Source of the DNA: an uncultured Macromonas sp. | Lineage (GTDB): Bacteria > Pseudomonadota > Gammaproteobacteria > Burkholderiales > Burkholderiaceae | Assembly (NCBI GenBank): GCA_946481585.1 | Contig: CAMLOF010000002.1 | Location: 1-38,340, forward strand | DNA: 38,340 nt | Direction of reading: 5' to 3' | Shown here: positions 16,840 through 25,200 of the stretch, one piece after another | Layout of the letters: the number at the start of each line of letters is the position of its first letter | Position numbering within the stretch: the first letter of the stretch is position 1 | Program-made: the position numbers and the translations under genes | The notes under the pieces: generated by a model | What the model saw: only the letters and a program-made list of their open reading frames with translations | What the model was told of the DNA's origin: nothing | Databases searched by the model: none

Positions 16840-18137
16840 AAAGCCAACTTGAGCAATGGATTCAAGCCCTGGGCAGCGGTCCGCTGCTCATCTGGGGCGC
16901 GCGGATGACAGGCCTGGGCCTGGTGCGGTTCTGCCGCACCCATGGTTTGGAAGTCCAGGGCTTCATCGACTCCGACCCCGCATTGGCCAACAAGCGCATC
17001 GCTGGCCTGCCATGCCATACCCCTGGGGCCCTGCCGGCCATCCTGGCGGCAAACCCCGGCCTGAAGATCATCGTCGCTGCCTCCACCAAGGAACAGGCCA
17101 TCAACGAGCAGTTGCTGGGCCTGGGCGTTACGCGGGACCATTTCTTCAACTACTCCGACTACTGCAACCTCTTCTACACGATCGACGTGATGGGCACTTG
17201 CAACCTGAAGTGCCTCTCCTGCCCGCACGGCGCCGAAAAAGAGGAGCCGTACGACCGGGGCCAGATGCCTTTTGAATCCTTCCAAAAGGTCGTCGACAAA
17301 ATCATTGCCGAAAATTCCGCAGTCACACACATTAGCCTGTACAGCTGGGGCGAACCCTTTCTTCACCCCGCTTTGCCGCAGATGATCGACTATCTGCACC
17401 AGCACGGCATTGCAGCCGCCCTGTCCAGCAACTTGTCCATCAAGAACGAGTCCCTGCTGCGCAACGTCATGCTGTCAGACCCGGAATACCTGAAGGTGTC
17501 CCTCTCGGGCTACTTCCCGGACGCCTACAACGACACGCATCAGGGGGGTGACATTTACCTCGTCCGCTCCAATCTGCTGCGCCTGCGTCACTACATCGAC
17601 CGGTACCACCTCAACACCTTTGTAGACGTCAACTACCACGTCTACAACAACAACAACCGGTTGAACCTCCAGAAGATGCAAGAGCTGTGCGACGAACTGG
17701 GATTCGCACTGTCTCAGACTTACGCCTTGGTCATGCCGCTGGAGCGCACCATTGACAAGCTGCAAGGCAGACCCAGCCCCAGCACGGTGGAACTGGAGAA
17801 GAAGCTGCTGGTGACCATTGAAGAAGGTATTGCCGCAGCCAACCCGGACGGCAAACCAGGCGTGACCGGAACGTGTCCGTTCCTGGAAAACCAGACCATC
17901 ATCAACTGGGATCTTTCGGTGCCTGTGTGCTGCACCACGTTCAACCGTGGCAGCAACATCGTTGCCGAAAGCTTTCTGGACACCCCTTTGGCCCAGATTG
18001 AGGCCCAGAAAAGACAGGCACCGGTTTGTACGACATGCACCAAGTACGGATTGCCTGCCTACAACCTGGGACTGCACAGAAACCGCTGGGACGAGATCGC
18101 GGCACAGAAACCAAGCACAGACCTTCCTTGTGCATGA
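16836..18137 (+). CDS. Radical SAM protein with N-terminal nucleotide-binding-like domain
   Basis: This 433-residue protein is a fusion. Residues about 1-110 form a small Rossmann-like module (LLIWGARMTGLGLVRFC, VQGFIDSDP, KRIAGLP, IIVAAS) like those in PglD-type acyltransferases and in the C-terminus of sugar C-methyltransferases. The radical SAM core follows, with C122-x3-C126-x2-C129 (CNLKCLSC), YSWGEPFLHP and a SPASM-like end (CPFLEN, VPVCCTTFNRG, CTTCTKYG). The module may hold a nucleotide-sugar or cofactor while the radical core acts on the sugar; this is inference. The start overlaps the SDR stop as ATGA. Confidence 0.88.
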   Translation: MKSQLEQWIQALGSGPLLIWGARMTGLGLVRFCRTHGLEVQGFIDSDPALANKRIAGLPCHTPGALPAILAANPGLKIIVAASTKEQAINEQLLGLGVTRDHFFNYSDYCNLFYTIDVMGTCNLKCLSCPHGAEKEEPYDRGQMPFESFQKVVDKIIAENSAVTHISLYSWGEPFLHPALPQMIDYLHQHGIAAALSSNLSIKNESLLRNVMLSDPEYLKVSLSGYFPDAYNDTHQGGDIYLVRSNLLRLRHYIDRYHLNTFVDVNYHVYNNNNRLNLQKMQELCDELGFALSQTYALVMPLERTIDKLQGRPSPSTVELEKKLLVTIEEGIAAANPDGKPGVTGTCPFLENQTIINWDLSVPVCCTTFNRGSNIVAESFLDTPLAQIEAQKRQAPVCTTCTKYGLPAYNLGLHRNRWDEIAAQKPSTDLPCA

Positions 18138-18163
18138 CGACCCACCTCCACATTTGAGACAAC

Positions 18164-19303
18164 ATGCCGTTTTGCTGCCGACTCTGCCATGCAGCCATTG
18201 ACGAAGACCAGGCCGTCAAAATCGGCCCCTTCCCTCAAGCGGCGCAGTACTACCCAACCCCGGAAGAATTTGCCACCGAGCAGGGAACGATGCTCAACGT
18301 CGTGGAGTGTGATGGCTGCGGCCTGACCCAGTTGACGAACGAGCCCGTTGACTACTTTCGGCAAGTCATCACTGCGGCTTCGCTTTCACCAGCCATACGG
18401 GAACAACGCCTTGCAGCCTTCAGCGAATTGCGCAAGCACTTCCCTGAAAGCGCTCGGCCAACTGCGCTTGAAATAGGCTGCGGCAACGGGGACAACCTCC
18501 CTCTTCTGAGAGAAGTTGGCTTCCACGCCATGGGCTTGGAATGCCACCCCGACTTGCCCCAAGGGCAAACCGACGCGAACGGGGTGACTAACCAATACCT
18601 GCTCGACCTGGACGACAGTCACAGCGGCAAGTATGACCTGCTGACGTCGTTCAACTATCTGGAACACCAGCCCGATTCGCGCGCCTTTTTGCTCAAGTGC
18701 AATGCATTGCTCAGCCCTGGCGGCCGGCTGCTGCTGACCGTCCCCAACCTGGACTACCTGTTGTCCAGCCGGTCAGGGCACGAATTTGTTGCGGATCACT
18801 TGGTCTACTTCACGGTCAACAGTCTGGAAACCGCCTTGCGCATCACAGGCCTCCAGCTTCTGGACCTGACGATCATCAACAACCAGTACGACATACAGGT
18901 TCTGGCAAAGAAAAGGGAACGAAGCCCGATTCAAGCCGCCAGTGACGAGGTTGATCATCTGGTCAACAAACTGAACGCCAAGCTGAGGGCCTTTGCGGCA
19001 GCCGGGAAAACCGTGGCCATTTGGGGGGCCGGCCACAGAACGCTGGCCTTGATCTCGCTCGCAGAGCATCAGCTGATCCACTGCATCATCGATTCCGCCA
19101 AGTTCAAGCACCACAAGTTTTCACCCATCTCCCATCTGGAGATACTGCCCCCGGAAACGCTGCATGACGAACACTGCGGAATCGATGTCATCCTCGTGAT
19201 GGTTCCAGGCATCTACCCGGCCGAAGTCGTGCGGCGAATACGTTCCATGCCGCATGCATACCACGCGGAGCAATTCCCTGAAGAAGAACCGTCCGCACGG
19301 TAG
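18164..19303 (+). CDS. SAM-dependent sugar C-methyltransferase (NovU/TylC3-like)
   Basis: This 379-residue protein has the three-part layout of deoxysugar C-methyltransferases. It has an N-terminal zinc-type cysteine set (CCRLC, CDGCGLTQL), a central class I methyltransferase fold (EIGCGNGDNLPLL near 101; FNYLEHQPD; LLLTVPNLD) and a C-terminal nucleotide-binding domain (VAIWGAGHRTLALI near 281, CIIDSAKFKHHKFSP). Known members methylate C3 or C5 of NDP-4-keto sugars. A branching methyl group on the island's sugar is therefore likely. The C-terminal module is like the N-terminal module of the preceding radical SAM protein. It starts 26 bases after that gene. No strong ribosome binding site is visible before ATG 18164. 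Confidence 0.92.
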   Translation: MPFCCRLCHAAIDEDQAVKIGPFPQAAQYYPTPEEFATEQGTMLNVVECDGCGLTQLTNEPVDYFRQVITAASLSPAIREQRLAAFSELRKHFPESARPTALEIGCGNGDNLPLLREVGFHAMGLECHPDLPQGQTDANGVTNQYLLDLDDSHSGKYDLLTSFNYLEHQPDSRAFLLKCNALLSPGGRLLLTVPNLDYLLSSRSGHEFVADHLVYFTVNSLETALRITGLQLLDLTIINNQYDIQVLAKKRERSPIQAASDEVDHLVNKLNAKLRAFAAAGKTVAIWGAGHRTLALISLAEHQLIHCIIDSAKFKHHKFSPISHLEILPPETLHDEHCGIDVILVMVPGIYPAEVVRRIRSMPHAYHAEQFPEEEPSAR

Positions 19304-19312
19304 CAACACACC

Positions 19313-20230
19313 ATGAAGAAAATCTTGTTGACAGGCTCCGAAGGGTTTGTGGGGAAACATCTCGTCGATTTCTTTGCCCAGAAAGACGGCTTCACGTTGC
19401 ATGCACCCAAGCTGCAAGAGTTGAACCTCACGTCCAGCGATGACGTATCCGACTACCTGCGGGCGACGCAACCCGACATCATCATTCACTCGGCCACGTC
19501 GAACACGCAGGGCAAAGGCTACGCAGATGACGTGTGTGAACAGAATCTGCGCATGTTCTTCAACCTGCTGCGCTACCGCAAGGAAGGTTGCGTCATCTAT
19601 ACGCTATGCAGCGGCTCCAGCTATGCCAGGGAGCATTGGGTCGAGGACATGTCGGAGGACTACCTCGGCGAGCACATCCCGTCCGATGGCCAGGGGTTCT
19701 CGAAGTATGTCATCGCCTCCCATGCGAGACACCTGAAGAACGTGGTCACCTTGCGGCTGTTTGGCATCTTTGGTGAACACGAGGACCATCGCTACAAGTT
19801 CATATCAAACACCATCGCCAAGCGAGTGGCGGGTATCGATGTTCTTCTGTTCAAAGACGCGAAGTACCACTATCTCGACGTCGCGGACTTTTGCACCATC
19901 CTGGCCGATCTGATCGGTCATGGCATCCATTCCGGCGAGTTCAACGTGGTCCCGGATGAGGCCGTCACCCTCAAAGAGATCATCGATCTGGTTGATCGCA
20001 CCCTCGGCATTGAGAAACCCTTTGAGGTGGCCACCCCAGGTACTGGCCGCCCCTACACGGGCTCCAACCAGCGGCTCCATGGCTCCCTGCAGAATTTGTC
20101 GTTCACGCCCATGGCAGCGTCGATCAAGCGGCTGGCCAAGCACTACCTGGCCCATCCACACCTCATCGACCGCAGTGCACTTTTGAATGACCAGTTGCTT
20201 CAGCATGCAAAGGAAATCAACAAATCATGA
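19313..20230 (+). CDS. SDR-family protein lacking the catalytic tyrosine (paralog of the SDR at 16000-16839)
   Basis: The 305-residue protein has the SDR glycine motif GSEGFVGKHL, a Ser-rich LCSGSSYA site and RLFGIFGEHEDH-x5-FISNTI, shared almost word for word with the earlier SDR. However, the Tyr-x3-Lys site reads Gln127-Gly-Phe-Ser-Lys131, so the usual catalytic Tyr is replaced by Gln. It may bind a nucleotide sugar without the normal chemistry, use another residue as acid (Tyr132 follows directly), or act as a partner subunit of its paralog. It follows the methyltransferase gene after 9 bases and overlaps the next SDR gene (ATGA). Confidence 0.87.
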   Translation: MKKILLTGSEGFVGKHLVDFFAQKDGFTLHAPKLQELNLTSSDDVSDYLRATQPDIIIHSATSNTQGKGYADDVCEQNLRMFFNLLRYRKEGCVIYTLCSGSSYAREHWVEDMSEDYLGEHIPSDGQGFSKYVIASHARHLKNVVTLRLFGIFGEHEDHRYKFISNTIAKRVAGIDVLLFKDAKYHYLDVADFCTILADLIGHGIHSGEFNVVPDEAVTLKEIIDLVDRTLGIEKPFEVATPGTGRPYTGSNQRLHGSLQNLSFTPMAASIKRLAKHYLAHPHLIDRSALLNDQLLQHAKEINKS

Positions 20231-21285
20231 TTTCCTCCACCATGCGAGAGGACTTCTCTCTGATGGCCGAAGGCATCGGAGGAAGCATCGAGGCTCTGGC
20301 AAATACAAAGCACATCTACATCACAGGTGCGACCGGCCAGATCGGGTGGTATCTGACGCGCTTCTTTTGCTTTCTCATTTCGAGTGGCAGGCTGAACTGC
20401 AAGTTGACAGTACATGCCAGATCACAGGCTAGGGTGGATGAAAAGTTCTCAGATCAAACCTCTCTTCCATGTGACTTTCTGGTCTCGGACGACGCCGCGG
20501 CTTTCCTCAAGGACACGTCCGTTGACCTGCTGATCCACTGTGCCAGCCTCGCGAGCCCAAAGCACTTTGCCAGCACCCCCGTTGACGTCATGATTCCCAA
20601 TGGCATCATGACTCACAACCTGCTGGACAGGCTCGCAAAAATCCATCCGCAATGCAAGTTTGTGTATCTGAGCACGACGGGCGTGACGGGCCATATTCCA
20701 GACGAGCAACGCCCTTGCGACGAGGACCATTACGGCCCCCTCAGCAGCAGCGACCTGAAGAACTGCTACCTCGAATCCAAGCGCTTTGGCGAGATGCTCA
20801 CCCTCGCGTATTCGCAGCAGTTCAACATCCCCTCCCTCATCGTCCGGCCGTCCATCACCTATGGGCCAGGCTTTGATTTGAACGACGGCCGGTCTTACGC
20901 GGATTTCATCCACTCACTTCTGCAAAAACGCGCCATCAAGCTGAGCAGCGACGGGCGTGCCATCAGAAACTTTCTTTACATTTCTGATTTTGTCAGAGGT
21001 CTGTTGACGGCCATCTGCAAGGCACCGACAAGATCGGTGATGAACATAGCGTCCGATCAGCCCATCAGCATCCTTGAACTCGCCACACTGCTCAATAACC
21101 AGATCTACCCTTTCCCACTCGGAGAGGTCGAACGTGTGGAGCACGCAGAGCCGTTACGCCGTGTCGAGTTCCTCAGCACCGATGCTTCCGTCGATCGCTT
21201 GAAGGCGCTTGGATGGAGCCAGCTCATCACTCCCCTTGAAGGGTTTCGCCGGACCCTTCGCCACTATCAGGAGATCGCGCAGTGA
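20227..21285 (+). CDS. NAD-dependent epimerase/dehydratase family protein
   Basis: This 352-residue extended SDR has GATGQIG at residues 34-40 after an unusual N-terminal extension of about 28 residues, a VYLSTTGVTG Ser/Thr site, and the catalytic Tyr181-x3-Lys185 in CYLESKRFGE. RPSITYGPGF and NIASDQPISILELA are typical of nucleotide-sugar epimerases and decarboxylases such as GalE/UDP-xylose synthase relatives. It acts presumably on a sugar nucleotide; the substrate is unknown. Start ATG 20227 overlaps the previous stop. A later ATG at 20242 or 20263 would shorten the extension. Confidence 0.88.
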   Translation: MISSTMREDFSLMAEGIGGSIEALANTKHIYITGATGQIGWYLTRFFCFLISSGRLNCKLTVHARSQARVDEKFSDQTSLPCDFLVSDDAAAFLKDTSVDLLIHCASLASPKHFASTPVDVMIPNGIMTHNLLDRLAKIHPQCKFVYLSTTGVTGHIPDEQRPCDEDHYGPLSSSDLKNCYLESKRFGEMLTLAYSQQFNIPSLIVRPSITYGPGFDLNDGRSYADFIHSLLQKRAIKLSSDGRAIRNFLYISDFVRGLLTAICKAPTRSVMNIASDQPISILELATLLNNQIYPFPLGEVERVEHAEPLRRVEFLSTDASVDRLKALGWSQLITPLEGFRRTLRHYQEIAQ

Positions 21286-22217
21286 ATATTTCAGAACTCA
21301 AGGCCGCTTACCAAGCCAATACAGTAGCCAAACCGGACTTCATCAGTTCGGCGTACTCCATGTTCCATGCAAACCTGTTTGACTACGCCAACAACTTGAG
21401 CAGCACGGATATCCGCGAGATTTCCATTGATGCCAAGGGGGTGGTTTTCACGGTACGCAGTTCCGGCATCAAGGTCCGTTGCCAGCCGGGCGACCATCGC
21501 TCCCCGCCTGTAGAGACCTTCAATTTTTCGGATTTCGAACCAGCGGAATCCCGAATGATGCACAAGCTGTTCGATGGCCTGAAGAACTTCTTTGACATTG
21601 GCGCCAACATCGGCTGGCACTCCTTGACGCTTTCCGCCAAGTTCAGAGACGCCCAGTTTTTCTGCTTTGAGCCCATTCCCGACACCTACCAGCATCTGCT
21701 GGAGAATATTCGCCTGAATGCGTTTGAAAACATCAACACATACAACCTGGCTCTGTCCAACGTCAACTCCAGGCAAGACTATTTCTTTTACAAGTCTTGC
21801 TCAGGCAACGCGTCGGCAGTGGATCTTTCCACACGTCCCGACGTCGAGAAGATCGAATGTCAGCAAGTCAGACTCGACGAGTTGATGGGCAAAGCAAATT
21901 TACCTTCACCCGACTTCATCAAGTGCGACGTGGAAGGTGCCGAGTTGCTCGTCTTTCAGGGAGCGCTGGACACGATCAAGAGTTCCAAGCCCATCATCAT
22001 GGCTGAAATTCTGAGGAAATGGTCGGCAAAGTACGACTACAACCCCAACCAGATATTCAAGCTGTTCTTCGATATCGGATACCGTGCCTTCACCACAGAC
22101 GGCTACTTTTTGACGCCATTCACCGAGATGACGGAAGAAACAAAAGAAACGAATTTCTTCTTTCTGCACGAGCAGTCCCACGGCACGCAAATTCACCGCT
22201 TCACCCGTCTGCCATAA
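21282..22217 (+). CDS. FkbM family methyltransferase
   Basis: This 311-residue SAM-dependent methyltransferase has the FkbM-type core: FFDIGANIGWHSL near residues 103-115, FCFEPIPDTYQHLLENI, VRLDELM and FIKCDVEGAELLVFQGA near 213. Family members usually O-methylate sugars or other hydroxyls, so it could cap the flagellin glycan by O-methylation (inference). The first about 90 residues are outside the core and not recognised. The start is GTG 21282, in a GTGA overlap with the SDR stop. Composition of this stretch looks more AT-rich by eye than the flanking fli genes. Confidence 0.9.
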   Translation: MNISELKAAYQANTVAKPDFISSAYSMFHANLFDYANNLSSTDIREISIDAKGVVFTVRSSGIKVRCQPGDHRSPPVETFNFSDFEPAESRMMHKLFDGLKNFFDIGANIGWHSLTLSAKFRDAQFFCFEPIPDTYQHLLENIRLNAFENINTYNLALSNVNSRQDYFFYKSCSGNASAVDLSTRPDVEKIECQQVRLDELMGKANLPSPDFIKCDVEGAELLVFQGALDTIKSSKPIIMAEILRKWSAKYDYNPNQIFKLFFDIGYRAFTTDGYFLTPFTEMTEETKETNFFFLHEQSHGTQIHRFTRLP

Positions 22218-22280
22218 CGTATATCACCGGGAATCCAAAGACGCTTGGGCCTGCTAACAATATCCGGGCACACCTGCCAA

Positions 22281-25200
22281 ATGACAGACACATTCAACAT
22301 ACCCAACCATATATTCGCCCAGCGCCCACGTTCGGTGTACAAGAGTCTGGGTGTCCCCATCTACGTTTGCGCCCCAGACTACCGGCAAAGCTCAGGTGGC
22401 ATAAGGGTCATGCACTACTTCTGCCACATACTCAACGAGCTTGGCGAAGAGGCTTATCTCATCAATGCACGCACGGTTTCCCCGCGTCTTCGCACGCCCC
22501 AGCTCACGTTTGAACGCATGCGGGAGCACTTTCTTTCCGGCCGCAATCCTGTCACTGTCTACCCTGAAGTTGTCCACAACAACCCATTCAATACACCGCT
22601 GATCGCCAGGTGGCTCCTCAACGTACCCGGCCATCTGGGAAAACCGGTAGATTTCGAAACCAAGGACATCATCTTCTATTACGAGCCGTGGTGCCTTCCC
22701 CCGCATCTGAACGGCCATTTCCTGCACGTTGATCCACTTGATCACTCGATCTTCAACAACGAAGACAACCCGCATGACAGCCAGCGCACCCTGGAATGTT
22801 TTTACGCGAACAAGTACTTCCTGCAGAAGCAGGCCATCTTCAAGGAACACCACAACCTGACCAGTCTTGGGCAGGAGATCAGGCGCTCACCACAGGAAAT
22901 CGCATCAATACTCCGCCAGGCCAAGGTCCTTTACTGCTACGAACCATCCGGGATCATCAACGAGGCACAGGCCTGTGGCTGCCCCGTTCTGCTCGTGCGT
23001 TCAAACTATTGGAAGCTCCCCCCGGATGACTCGCACCACGAGCTTCCTGGCGTTGCCGTTTATGGTGAGGACGGCGCCCTGGACAGGGCACGCGAGGGGC
23101 TGGCGCGCGTTCGCAGCAACCACACCCTGTTGCGCGACAACTCCTGGTTGACCGCTCGAAGCTTCATCGAGACCATTTACGCTGCGCAAGAAGATTTCTT
23201 GTGCAACGGCAAGCCCATCCTGAACAGTGCTCAGGATTTGTGGAAAACCAGCATTGAAGAAAGGGAGGCAGTGGTTGAAAGGTTCGACCAGATCTACTCA
23301 AGATCCCACCTGTTGCTCAAGAGCAATGAGCCATCAAAGACCACGCGCCTACCCTTCATCTACCGGTACAGGGAATTCCTCAGGAAATCATTCCCACAGG
23401 AATTCGAGGTTCAACTGCTGGCCGAGCGCATGGTGCAAATGCAGGCGCCGCCTGTGATTCATCTGCTGATGCCGTGCCGCGCTACGGATGCACCCCACCT
23501 TGCCGCGAGCCTGGACAGCCTGAACAAGCAGTTCTATCCCCACTGGAAGGTCACCGTGGTGTCCGACCACCCCCCTCCCGAGGGCTGGGTGGAAGCAGCC
23601 AAAACGCAGTGGCTGGCACTGAAGGACGCCATCCACATCGATTACGTGATTGACGAAATGGCTGCGGCTTCCGGCGGCGACTGGATTGCGGTGCTGCGCC
23701 CAGGCGTCACCCTCGCTCCAGAAGCATTGTTGCTCATGGCTGATGCGATAAAGCTCCACCCTGAGTGGCGGCTGCTCTACACCGACGAGGACCAGATCGA
23801 AGAGGACGGCCGCCACGTTTCCCCGCGCTTCAAGCCGGGCTTCAACCTTGAGCTGCTGAGGTCGTGCAACTACCTTGGCACCATGGTTCTGGTGCGCAAG
23901 GACGCGTTCATGGACGCCGGGCGTTTCGGCTCCCACCAGGGGGCGCATACCTACGACCTGGCCCTGCGCATGGCCGACCGCCTGCGCCCACAGGCCTTTG
24001 GGCGCCTGTCCAGAGTGGTGGTGCATGCGCCAGCAGACGCACAGCCCAATGCCGCCAACGAGGAAGCCGAAGCCCGCGCGCTGGCCGAACATCTTTCCCG
24101 CAGAGGCCAGCGGGCCACCATACGAAGCGGCCTTCAGGCAGGCACAAGGCACATCGAATATCTAGGCGCCCGTGAAGCCTCCGTGAGCATCGTCCTCGCG
24201 GTAACGGACGAGTTGGATCTCGTCCGCCGATTTCTGACGGACGCCCAGGCTCTCACCGTCCAGGACGTCAGGGTATTCGACGTCGGTGGCGATCCGGACA
24301 TGCGCAAACTGCTCGACGACCTCGCGGCAACGCCCGAATGGTCTGGGCGGCTGCAAGTGCACACCGCAACGGCTTCCAACTGGCCAAGTCTGGCGGCTGA
24401 ATTGGCACAGGGCAACCTTCTGTACATGACCTCGCCTTATGCTGCGGCGCCCACGCCTCAGCAACTGGCGGAACTGCTTGGGACGATGCAGCGCGCCGGA
24501 GTCGCAGCCGTGTCACCCCGTCTGGTGCTCCCGGGGCAAACTCAAGCCACTGTCGTCAATGCCGAATGGACGTACAAAGCTGGAATCAAAGATGCCGATG
24601 AATCATCTTTGCCAGACACGCCCGGCCCTCTTGGCCTGAACCTCTGTGCACACGAAAAACTGGCGGTCAATCGGCTGCCCCTGCTGGTGGACAAAGCGGT
24701 ATACCAAGCGTTGAACGGTTTTGACCTGGCGGCCATGAACGTCGGCGACGCCGTCGTTGATTTCTGCCTCCGGCTCGCACGAGGTGGGCACACGCTGATA
24801 TGGACTCCCCATGCCACGCTGCATTGCCACGCCGAGCCAACCACCCCGGCAGAGGAGTCGCGGCAACACCTGCTCGAACGGCATGTCCGGGAACTTGCCG
24901 CAGATGCATGCCTGCATCCGATGTGGAGCTGGGACAACCCCGGTCAATTCGAGCACCACATCCCCCTGTCGTGGACCGATGGCCCTTCGCACAGACCCAG
25001 AATCTTGATTCTGGCCACCGATGGCGAGCCCGCAAACGACAACGTCTTCTACGACACGGCCATGCGCTGGCAGGACGCGGCGCAAGTGCAACTGGTTGTG
25101 GTTGACATGCGTGTCCAGGAGCTGTCCGCGCTGACAGTAGCCAAGCTCATGCCCGACGCCATCGTGTTGCATGCGTCGAAATCCCCCACATTGCAAAAGC

